DNA of 64,000 nucleotides from Calliopum simillimum (taxonomy: Eukaryota > Arthropoda > Insecta > Diptera > Lauxaniidae). The DNA is taken from contig OX638368.1 of the NCBI GenBank assembly GCA_951812925.1, positions 24,429,187 through 24,493,186 of the forward strand, in the 5' to 3' direction. Positions 11,301 through 23,300 of this stretch are shown one piece after another. Position 1 is the stretch's first letter, and each line of letters begins with the position of its first letter. The translations under genes were made by a program, and so were the position numbers. The notes beneath the pieces are model-generated. The model searched no databases. It was not told the DNA's origin and saw only the letters and a program-made list of their open reading frames with translations.

Positions 11301-14300
11301 AAACAAAAACTATCTTAAAGATGAGATAAAAATGAAATGGTCAGAAATAAATATCAGAATTTCGCACATTACCAGTAAATTTTTTTTTTCCGGACCAGAG
11401 ATCCATTTAAAATTATGACATCTTTTGTATTTCGAACACACTAATCGATGGGCCGCCATTTTCAAACACTAAATATTTTTTTTTTTTAAGTTAACATCAA
11501 ATGGTTATTTTTGTAGAATGTACATCAGGATCCCATTAAGACTAGCTTTGTTCAGTGAATTCGGACTAAATTAACAAATTTACCATAACAAATAGGGCCT
11601 TATCTCTATTCTCCCTCCCTTCCTTCTCGAGAATGTACTCCCTCTCGAGAGGGATCATTTGCAATCGTGAATATTTTATGAATGGGAAACTCCCTTTCCA
11701 ACAGAAATACTTATTTTTCCAATATCGTTGACATTTTGCACAAAAAACACTATACACCACTGAATTTTCCAAAGACGTTAACATTTTGCACAAAAAAAAC
11801 ACTATGCAACACTGATTTTTCCGGATTCTTCGGTCGACCGCGATAAACGAACTTATATCTGTTTATTTTAATATCGTGTTCTTGTATAAAGTGTGTTTTA
11901 ATAATTTACATACATACAGTGCTGTGCATAAGATTTGCAACTCAAAACACTTGGAACTGAATCACAAATTTTCGGCCACTAAAAAAGATGCTAATAAAAA
12001 ACTTAGTATGGGGTTTCATGTCATTTATATTGTTGTTTATAAAACAGAAATAAAAAGTGCAAACTTTACCTATGCAAAGCTAAGACTTAACTTTAATATA
12101 AAATGTATCGTTATTAGCTGTGCAAAACATTTGCAACTATTATTCTAAATTAAAAATTAATAATCAAAAAATCCATATTTAATGGAATAACCCAAGTCTT
12201 TCATAACAGCAGCACATTTTTCTGTCATGGACGCGATCAAATTATTAACAAATGAGTGTGGAATATCCCCCCACCATTTTTTAGCTTCATTAAATAACTG
12301 ATCCCGATTTTTAAATTTTTGATTGCATAATATGCAATGCATATTCGTCGCTTAACGATCTTTCAAAGACTTTTGATTGACTTTAAATCTGTCGACTCCG
12401 CGGGCAATTGAAGAACATCAATATTTTGCCCTTTTAACCAATCTTTTACCACTTTCGACGTGTTTTAAGAATCGTTATCATACTGGAGACTCCATTTAAG
12501 TGTCATTCCCCAAGTTGCATATAGCATCATTGTATTTTGTAGTATGTTTTTACATTCGTTGGAGTTCATTATGTCTTCAACACGTTGAATTGGAACGATT
12601 CCTTGCGCAGAGAAGCATCAGCAGACCACGATATTGTCACCTCCATGCTTGATAGTTCCTATTATATATTTCGGGGCTAAGCCTTTCTCCCTTTGGTCTT
12701 CTCACAATACTTTAATCATTTTTTCTGACGAGTCCAAGTTTAATTTATGCGGATCGAATGGTAAAAGTCTTGTTAGAAGACCAAAGAGAGAAAGGCTAAG
12801 CCCTAAAATATATAAGAGGAACTATCAAGCATGCAGGTAGCAATATCATGGTCTGCTGATGCTTCTCTGCTCAAAGAATCGATCCAATTCAACGTGTTGA
12901 AGGCATAATGAAGTCCAACGATTGTTAAGACATACTACAAGATACTATGATGCCATATGCAACTTGGGAAATGACACTTAAATGTAGGCTCCAGTATGAT
13001 AACGATTCTAAAAACACGTCAAAAGCTGTAAAAGATTGGTTAAAAGGGCAAAATATTGATGTTCTTCAATTGCCCGCGGAGTCACCAGATCTAAAGTCAA
13101 TCAAAAGTCTTTGAAAGATCGCTAAGCGACGAATATGCATTGCATATTATGCAATCAAAAATTTTAAAAACGGGATCAGTTATTTAATGAAGCTAAAAAA
13201 TGGTTGTGGGACATTCCTTACTCATTTGTTAATAATTTCATCGCGTCCATGACAGAAAAATGTGCTGCTGTTATAAAAGACTGGGGTTATTCCATTAAGT
13301 ATGAATTTTTTGGTATTTAATTTAGAATAATAGTTGCAAATGTTTTGCACAGCTAATAACGATACATTTTTATATTAAAGTTAAGTCTTAGCTGTGCATA
13401 GGTAATGTTTGCACTTTTTATTTTTGTTTTATAAACAACAATATAAATGACATGAAACCCCATACTAAGTTTTTTATTTGTATCTCTTTTAGTGGCCGAA
13501 AATTGGTGATTCAGTTCCAAGTGTTTTGGGTTGCAAATTTTTTGCACAGCACTGTATATAGTATGCATATGTATATATCGGTTTCAAAAATCATTTTTTT
13601 AAAAAAAAAAAAAAAACATTTAAAAAAACTGTGCTTTAAAGTATCGGAAAACGCGTTTTTGTCATATATGTAAAACATATCGTCTATGTTAATTTAATAT
13701 AAACATTATCTTAATACGGTAAAGTTACCGTTTGGTGATATACATATGTACATGTATAATTCGGTTTTAAAATAAACTCTTAAAACAAAAAAAAAAAAAA
13801 AAGTTTTAAACAAACTGTACTTTAAACTACACTAAAGGCTACACTAAGAACTTCGTGTTTATAGAAGCCTTTTAATCGAATCATATGCTGTTCATTTTGA
13901 GCAGTATGTTCTAAGAAGATGAAAAATACTGATTTTTCCACCGAATTTTGACAGTTTACTTTAAAAAAAAGGCAAACAAAGTGAAGCAAAAGCATCTGAT
14001 TAAAAGTGAAGCACTTGCTCAATTTGTGAAAATTAATTTAAAATATATTTTAGTGCTTTACTTTTTAATAAAAAAATGAGTTTTTTTAATCATTTTAGTA
14101 AATTTTGAAAATAAAAACAAAATATAGACATCTAAATTTCATTAAAAAGAATCAAAACCAAATAAATCTCCAAAACTTCACAAACAAAAAAAATGCCGAA
14201 GTGAAAAATAGTTTTAGTAGAACCGGTACAAGTAGAAAATGCTTGGATGGATATCAAAAATATTGGTGTCATATGAAAGTTTTAAATTTGTCAAAGATTA

Positions 14301-17300
14301 TTAAATAATGCAAATGCAAAAAAAAAGTTTTCTGAAAGGCAAAAATTCACTGGAAAAATAAGGCTACCGGCAATAATTTGGGAGTGTATTTTGACGTTTA
14401 TGGAAAAAATTTATGCGCCAAGTTTTTACTAGGGAATAATGTGCTTAATAATTCCTTAGGAACTCAGTCTCCAAAGCTAATTTTTTTTAAACGGCCATAA
14501 AATTCGTGTATTTTATTTTTTTGATTGGGCTGTTTTAGAAAATTATAAAAAATTCTCAAGGTGAACTCAGATACAGAGAAAAAATTGTTGTGCCGAAAAT
14601 AATGCATTTTCCTTCCTTCGTGAGTATAATCACCCATATAATTTTAGGGTTTTTTTTTTTTTTTGGATTTGAAAAAGGTTAATTTTATTGGAAAATGGAA
14701 ATTGTTAAAAAAAATTAACACTATACAGTTCAATTAGTATGTGGAAAAGGTTTAACTTGCAGTGCAAAACTACAATTCGGTTTGAAGGCTCAACTGACAT
14801 TGAAGGTGTCTAGTATTTCTTTAAGAATCACATAAACAATTCCAAATTCATATAATTAAGGGTCACCCTATGACCAAAATTTTAAAATTTTTTTATTTTT
14901 ATAACGTACGTAATGTACGCTTTGTGTCATTTTATAACTTTACATCCTACAAAAATTCCTATGAACTAACCAAGGTTAAAATATTGTACGTTATGCATCA
15001 TCACAACTGCAATGACTTTTTTACCTGCCTTTACTATTTCCTTGTAATTTTAAGAATATGAACAAAAGTATCACTTTTCGCACCTTAAAATTGCAAATTT
15101 TTATAGCGGCTTATTTACAAATGAGTTTTCAATGTTTGTTTACATTCTTTTCCCAATTTCTTTTAGTGGTTAAAGTACTGTTGCATTGTATGCTACCATA
15201 AAAGATTGACCAACAACTCTCGATATATTGTGGCACATTTTCTACTCGTGTTGCTATGTCATGGCATACACAAATTTCATTTCCTACTGTAATTAAATGA
15301 CACCATGCATATTATTTTGCCTTCATGCAATTAACTTATGTTTATTAGATATTTACATTAAAATTGACAGTCAAATATATTTCTTCTTCTACGTCAAATA
15401 TCCTATTTACTGCTTACCTGTATTTCATTTAAAAACGTACACATTTTTTCTTCCCAAGTTCTATGACCCGAGTTATGTCAACTTCATAAAATATATACAT
15501 TAGTGTATGTGTATTTCTGCTGATCCCTTGCGTTACATTTCAACCCTCAACAACTGTACAGAATTGCAATTGTTTGTAGAGGACAAGAGGACAATACCGT
15601 TTCATTATATCTAGATATATAGCTTAGAACCTAAAAAGAAAATGTTTTTTTCAATTAGAGTAAGTTTGGGTAATGTGGTTACCTTTTTCCTTTCTTGCCA
15701 ATTTCTACCAAAGTAATGGTAGTAGGTTAGTTTGGTCAATTAATTAGTGTTAGTTGTTGTATTGTTTTTACTATTATATAATTTATAAACTAAAATATTA
15801 ACATTTTCAAGCGTGAGGCCAGATAAATTGACAGTACCTAAAAATAGTTGAAAAATAAAAGTGTTGGGTAATGTGGATCACCCTGTCCATTTCCTAAAGT
15901 AGTACCGTTATTCGCAACTTTTGTTGACTAAAAGTCGAGTTGTATTATTTTAGATTATAATTGCTAGAAAATAGCTGTAAAGGGTTATTAAAGAATATTT
16001 TTTAATAATATAAGCCAAATTCATACTAACAAATGAATAAGTAATTAGGAATACCGAATCATACGTAAAATAGTGCACCATATTACTCAAACTCGGGTAT
16101 CCCACACATGTAATTAGCTTTTTAAGGTGTTATAGTAATCAGCGTTAAATAATATGGGGTAGTCCACATTACCCGAAAACATCACTTTTTTGAAATAATC
16201 ATTTAATATATAAAAGCAATGTAAAATCAGACGTGATTATGTATTTTTTCGTTGAATAATATCTCCACAAATGCATTAGAGTTATTTGAATTTTAGAAAA
16301 CAGAGTTCAGAGGAAATTATTTAGCTACTCAGTACGTACTAAAGAAAGTCAATTTGACCTCACAGCTTATATTAAGAAATTGCACACGTGTAAGGTGCAT
16401 AACAGAAAAGCAAAAGAGCGCAAAAAATATGTTTTTCGAGCTTTAATATGCACAAATAACCAGAATTGTTATTTATGGGAAATAAAAGGGTGCACCACAT
16501 TACCCGCATAGTCCACATTACCCTAACTTACTATATATTAATACTTGTTTTAGTTATAATAATAGTAATTAAAATTTTTTTTCCAAAGATTTCACTTGCT
16601 ATCATTTCTCCTAACCTTCTCATTTGGACAAGGACACAATTTTGTCTAAAAAATAAAGTCGTTGGTAAGGATAAATGATTATGGGCCTTATCACGAATTT
16701 GCCTGGAATTTCCCTCCAGAGAATATATCGAGAGGGTGCATTTGCAATCTTGAATATTTTGAGAATGGAAGTTCCTTTCCGGTAGGGATACATTTTTTCC
16801 AAGTCTTGATCGGGTATGGGCCGATGTCTTACGGCTATTAACAATAAAACGCTTTAAACAGCGCTGGGCGCCACTTCTTATACTGGAGCCGAGCTGAAAA
16901 AAAAAAAAAAATATTTCAATAAAAATTTTGCAAGAGTAGTAAACTCAGTCAGGAACACTCATCAAACTGCAACTTTTATGCATTTCTTTTCCTACTCTTT
17001 TGATGATTTGGCATCGTGGCTCTTAAAGTCATACAACAATTCTAATAATTCCAATCCTAAGTCCACTATCACACCTACCTTTTCTATGTTTAATGTGTAA
17101 AAGTGAAAATTTAAAAAAAATATATATATAATGATCCCACTTTCCCTTATTAAAAAAGAGTAGCAAGAAATGTACAAATACTTTTTGCAGTGTTTATCTA
17201 TTGCACACTCTTTGACATATCTCGGTGTAGTTCTACTCTTTAAAAAGCTAGTGCTAGCTGAGCATAATAAGCTTTTACCTTGCAATATAAAATTTCTAAA

Positions 17301-20300
17301 GAAATATAATTCTTGAAATATACATTTAAATGTTTTTTTAGATGAGTTTTCAGTTAACAAATAAATTAATTATTTACTATTTTTTAAAAAAAAAACCTTT
17401 CCCTTAATCTAAAATGTAAAGTGCAAATTTTTCCAACAATTATAAAGCATCTCTAATGGAATTATAAAATCTATATCATTGATTTATATTTGTCGCATAG
17501 TACTTGATTTAACATAAAAACAAGATATGCCATATTGAAAGTGATACAACTTGCTTATCAACAAACTGTTGTTTACGTACTCAACACGTCGTGCAATAAT
17601 TAATATTATCTAATATTGCTATGAAACTCTGATGGACGATACTTGTTTTTTTATTGTTTTTAATCCCTTTGTTATTAATTGAAATGAGATTTTCACCATG
17701 TGTCGCTAAAAATGCTCTTAGCTCTTTTCTTTTTCAAAACTCATTTTTTTCTCTTTGACTCGTTCTGAAATACTCTTTAGATTTCGAGTTTTTTTTTTTT
17801 TTTTCTTCCAACAATGTCTGGTTGATTTTGTTTAATTTCTTGTTTGTGTTTTGTGTATCTAAGTATAGTCTGTCATCTATAGTCTCTTCTGTTCGCTTCC
17901 TGGTATAATCGAGCTTTGGATTTTTTTTTTTTTGTTTAATTTTTCTGTTGGGTTAATACTCCATTATACTTTACAACATGCTATTAAACTTATACATAAG
18001 CAATCGAGAACATGCTCTGAACGCGAACGAACGACCGACCGAACAGAGAGTTTATTTTCGCTCATTCGCGCTCCCATGTCTGGCATAAGTGATGCCAGGT
18101 GATGGGGAATTTCCTGATTTGAGAGTAAAATAAAAGTTATATAAAATGCAGTATTTTATGGAAACTGGGCGAAATAGGTCAACGGAGATAGAACAATCGA
18201 ATTTTATCCTATTATTCAGGGCTAAATTGACTAAAGTTGAAAAACTTTATACCTTAGGAAAGTAATTCGACTTGAGAATATTAAGCTATGCTTATTAAAG
18301 ACCTAAAAATTTCTCGACTTTCAAAGGTGTAGACGAAGTGTTTTTTTTTTTAAATACAAATATAAAAAACTTATTGAGCCTTATTACGTATTTGTCTGGA
18401 AATTCCCTTCCGAGAATATATTCCATTCTCGAGAGGGAGCATTTACAAAAGTGATTATTTTTAGGACTTCGTACAAATATCTAAACTTCATTAAAAACAA
18501 CCAAAAATAAAGTAAAACTTTATAATTAGTGATGATCTACGAGTTCGGCCAAATACCCTCACTCTTTGTGAGGAAGTAAAAGGTAACAATGCCATTCTCA
18601 TTGAAAAATTCGAGTCAAGTTTACTTTAGAGACACCTCATATTTTTATACCCTACACCCAGGGTATATTCACTTTGTCCTTCCGTTTGTAACACAGAGAA
18701 GGAGGCGTGGCAGATATAGAAAAGTATATATTCTTGATCAGCGTCACCTCCTGAGTCGATATAGCTATGTCCATCTGTCTGTCTGGCTGGTTGGCAGGCT
18801 GGCTGTCTGTGCGTGGAAACATATTTTTTGAGAAAACTGAGGAAGATAATTCAATGAAATTTGGTACTCTGCTTTCGTCGTTAGCTCGAGGGATTGAAAA
18901 TGAGCGAAATCGGTCAACGGACACGCCTACCGCCCATACAAAAAATATATTCGAAATGCAATTTTAGGAGTATTTTTCACGAGAATGCAACCAAAATACG
19001 CATAAATACTAGGAATGGTTAGCGCAAGCCCTGAGCAAAAACTAGGGGAATTCGGACAAGAAGGCGCGGAACCACCCATATAAGCAAAAGTTTCAAAATG
19101 CTATACTGAAAGAGTTTTTTGAGATAATCCAACTTTACTTCACCAAATCACTAAGGACTATAAATGCACGCTCTGAACAATAACAGGCTGAACTCGGACA
19201 AGAGGCACCTTCCATATAAGCAAAATTTTCGAGATACTGCAGTGTAGGGTATTTAATGTTTGGCTAGGCCAAAGGTACCACACTAACTAGTTTTAAACCT
19301 AGTTTATTTGATGAAGCTTTTAATACTTAGAAAGAATATGAATCAAAAAGTGTTGCTCGGTTCTAGTTTCGGGGATATAGCCATCCAAAGATGCAGGTAT
19401 TAGAAAAATCTGTATAAGTGGGAAACCCTTTTGATGAAAAATATTGATGCGATAATATGCTAGGGAGTCGGAGAAATAAATTCTCGAGAATGTTTATTCA
19501 TGATAAGGGCTAATGTGGAATATTAAAAAAAAGACTGAATGAAGCAAATTTGCTTTGCGAAGACATTAACAACTATGTCGCCATATGGCATCATAATACT
19601 AAGGCCCCGATTAACAGCCATTAATTAACTAATGACAGGGTTTAACCAACAATATTTTATTTTCAGTCATTAGATAACCATTAGTTAAACTCCCAAATTT
19701 CATTGGTTATCTATTAGTCAATCAAAAATTCTAAAAATGTTTTTAGACATAGAAAATTTTGAGTCTGATATCGATAACGACGCATATATTGACAAAGTTT
19801 GGAATATTGTGGTTCATCAAAGGCAGGAAGTTTTTAGAAATCGCACGCATTTTTTCCAAGACTACGACGCTAAGGAATTTCGCGACGAATTTGGCCACAG
19901 GCTGCATGCATCGAATTAATGGAGATTTTATTGGTGCCATAGCAATGTCGGTTTTTTTGCACTCAATTACATTTTTGTGCTCTTGTACTAAATTGATTAA
20001 AAAATGCACTTCTTGTCTAAAAGGATTAAATCCCAATAGAATTAATTTGTACACTATCCGTAAAATGTCATCGATAACCCGGTATTTTTTTCAGGCAGTT
20101 TCGGGAAATAAGAGCGATGACACCTGGCATCTCTTTGCCCATGTCTGGGATATTCACCAACTGTACGCCTGGTGTTGCTTTTGCTGCTTTAACTTTGTTT
20201 TTCCTGTTGTATTGTATTATTGTTCCCTGGTGTTGTGTAGAGTTTTTTGTTGTGCTATCGACTGCCGAATTCTGCTGCTGCTTGCTTCTTGCTACCCGGT

Positions 20301-23300
20301 GTTTGTTTGTGGTTCTGCCCTGGTGTGTCTCGCATTGCGTTTGCAATGATGTGCCTACGTGCAGACATCGATTCCGAACTGGCGGCGACAACAACAAACA
20401 AGCCAGCAAGCAAGCAAACGAAATAAACGAACGAACGAACAACTCAACTCAACTCAACATGACCGACCAAAAGGCCTTCTAAACAAAACTCTCAGCCCAT
20501 AACAGTTTAGTTCTCTGCACGGTTTCAATGCATTTTGTCTAAATATTCTTTCGTCTGTTGTCTGTCTTTTTGTCTTTCGTGTAATTTAATTTGTTGTTTT
20601 TTTTTTTGCTGTATTTTTATATACATACTACATACATATATATACGTTTATATGTTCGGACTGTGATTTTGTTTGATACGTCTTTTTTCGAATGTTTTTT
20701 GGCTACTTTTATGCTTCATTTTCTTTGATTTTAAACATTCTTGCGTTACTTTATGTGAAATTGTGTATTTTTTTTTAAATTTAATTGTCGTCCGCATTTG
20801 CCGTGAGCCGTCGCCGCTGAGCTTTTTGATTATAATACATATATATAGACGACGGTGACGACGACGACAATGATAAAAGTGAATCAAGTGGCTGCCTCAA
20901 GATACATATAATATAACGTTATGGTTATGGAATCCCGTGTTGTAATACATAAGAGAATTGGAATATATAACAAAATAATGATTGTGAAACAATTGTAAAT
21001 ATAATAACACACGCAAGTCAAGAGATTATTAATGCAAAAATTAAATTTGAGTGCCAACATAAAAGATAAAGAAGGCATAGAACACAATCTATGAAATACT
21101 TATCCAAACAACAATTTTCTATGCGTCACTCATTTGTACCACTCTCTTATAAAAATCACCAAAAAAAGAAAAAAACTTAAGTTTATGTTACACAATAGAT
21201 TGAGTGTAAAAACGAAGTGTAAAAAGTACAAAAGAAAAAATATATGTAATGTAAAATTTGTACAACAGAAAAGTGAAAAATTAATAATTAAGTTCGTAAT
21301 ACCGTAATTAATTAAGTAATATTTATATTATAATTCTATAGTCCATTTTTGGACTTTTTAAACTGTGATTGTCGCGCATTTAAAAAAAGAAAAATATACT
21401 CTCCAAGAGAGTGAAAAATTTATCAAAAAAAAAAAAAAAACAACAAAAAACCTCTTCGCCTTCACAACCCCCACCACCACCATCAACATATATTTTTATC
21501 CGAAGAGAAAAAAGACTTTGCACGCATTTTAATTGTATATTCTTGTAATTATTGGACGAAAAAGAAATTGTGGTAAAAATACCACAAAAAAGAAAATGAT
21601 GATGATGGATACGACAGACAGTACCACTACAACTATGGATACTACACCTGCACCTGAAATGATAGCAACTTTTGTCACTGGCAACGTTGGCGGTCACATG
21701 GAAAATAACAATAACAACATTAAAATTGTTGAATATAAAGAGCATCGTAAAAATAAAAAGAAAAAACGAGAAAAACGTGAACGTGAACGCGAAAAAGATA
21801 AAGAACGCCGTCATCATCATCATCATCATCGAGACCATCATCATCAGCATTCAGCGAATTCAGCATCTTCATCACCATCATCAGCGGCATCCTCAATATC
21901 GGCAGCAGCAGCGGCGACATTTTCCACAGCTTTCATAGAATCATCAGCGAGTTGCTCTTCTCCATTGGCAACGATAGCATCGTTGGCAACAGTAGCTTCA
22001 AATGGTATTGTAACAGCAACAACAACGGCGACGTCATATCCGCACAATTTAAAAATACGTTTCCTGCTTTCTGGGGTAATAATACGTACTACAAGCACAC
22101 TTACATACATACTTACATACATACATGTGTGCATTTATGTTCACTTTCAGTAGAATAAACACATTTCATTGAGTAGGTAGCATAGGTGGCACATACACAT
22201 ACATATATTAGAAATATGATTTCCAGCAGCAGCTGCTTGCAACGATATTTTTATTAGGAATTTTGGCTTTTTTTTTGGATTGTGCCCAAGTTTTTTCGAG
22301 TTTTATTGTTTTAAATATTTTGTTTGATAAAGTTGGAGACAGTAAAAAACCCTTTCTTCTTTCTAAGCACGACACTCCATAGAGTATTTTTCCATAAGTT
22401 TCTTCATCGACCTGTTCTTTCCATCGGGAGCGATCTACAGATTCCCTCAGTGTCAATAATTAGCATGAAGATGTCGTTTTTGAACCGTAACTTTGTTGTG
22501 TTACGATATCCATTATATACCTACTTTAGAAGCTCGTAACATATTTCGCTAATTTTTTTTAGCTTGGCGCATATTGTTGACATTCTCTTGTTGTCCAAAA
22601 AGGTGGAATATAAAGATACGAACTGCAATGGCCAATATCTCGAAAATTACAGAACTTATGGAGAAATAAATTGCAGATTCGAATTAAGCAGCTAATGCGC
22701 ATCAGCTGCCTTAATCCAAATTAACTGAATTACTGAAATGAGCTATTTCAATAAGGTAACGCTGTCGAATTGTAGTAGATTGTAACAATTTGACAATTAT
22801 TAAATTTATTAATGTCACTTCATTGAAAAATATAAATAAACTGAAACCACAACAAAAGCGAGTCTTAGATAAATCAAAAATATGTTCAGGTAAAAACCAA
22901 ATGAATATTTTTCATTTAAAGATGGGAATAAAAAGAAAGCGCTCTGTGTGAAGCGAAGCGATGAGCTATGCTGTCGAAAAAACAAGTAAAGAAATAAGCT
23001 GTTTACTTAATGCAGAAGCTGTCGTCTGTCAGGGTAAAATTTTCAATTGCATTAGCACGTTCATAATCTAGATTAATGCTGTCGCCTGTCTACACTATAA
23101 ATTACAATTCGACAAAATTAAGGCTATTAGCAATTTTGGTAGACTGATCAAAACTATGCCATTTTTTAGTTTTTGATGGTTGTATGAAAAAAAAAAGCGA
23201 GGGAGATCGTTTGAAATAATACATCATATCTCATGTTTTTTTTTTTTTTTTTCAAATACTGCGGAATTTTTCGCGGCTCAAAGAATTCAATTGAATTGAA

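Noticed and set aside
11876..12148. 90-codon frame and its mirror at 13353-13568 as a duplicated host gene
   Set aside because: Both lie in the inverted arms of the Tc1 palindrome and are non-coding terminal sequence.
18589..18967. Frames of 66-90 codons at the start of the DINE-like copy, and a similar one at 48644-48934
   Set aside because: They translate the conserved non-coding 5' block of the element in both copies.
20068..20482. Overlapping frames on both strands (121-196 codons) in intron 4
   Set aside because: Cys/Val/Leu-rich sequence from GC-skewed repeats, no homologue recognised, no start or splice context. Partly the Harbinger remnant.
22765..23120. Possible foldback with TGTCGAATTGTA ends
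   Set aside because: The arms pair only weakly by eye, and I could not define ends.
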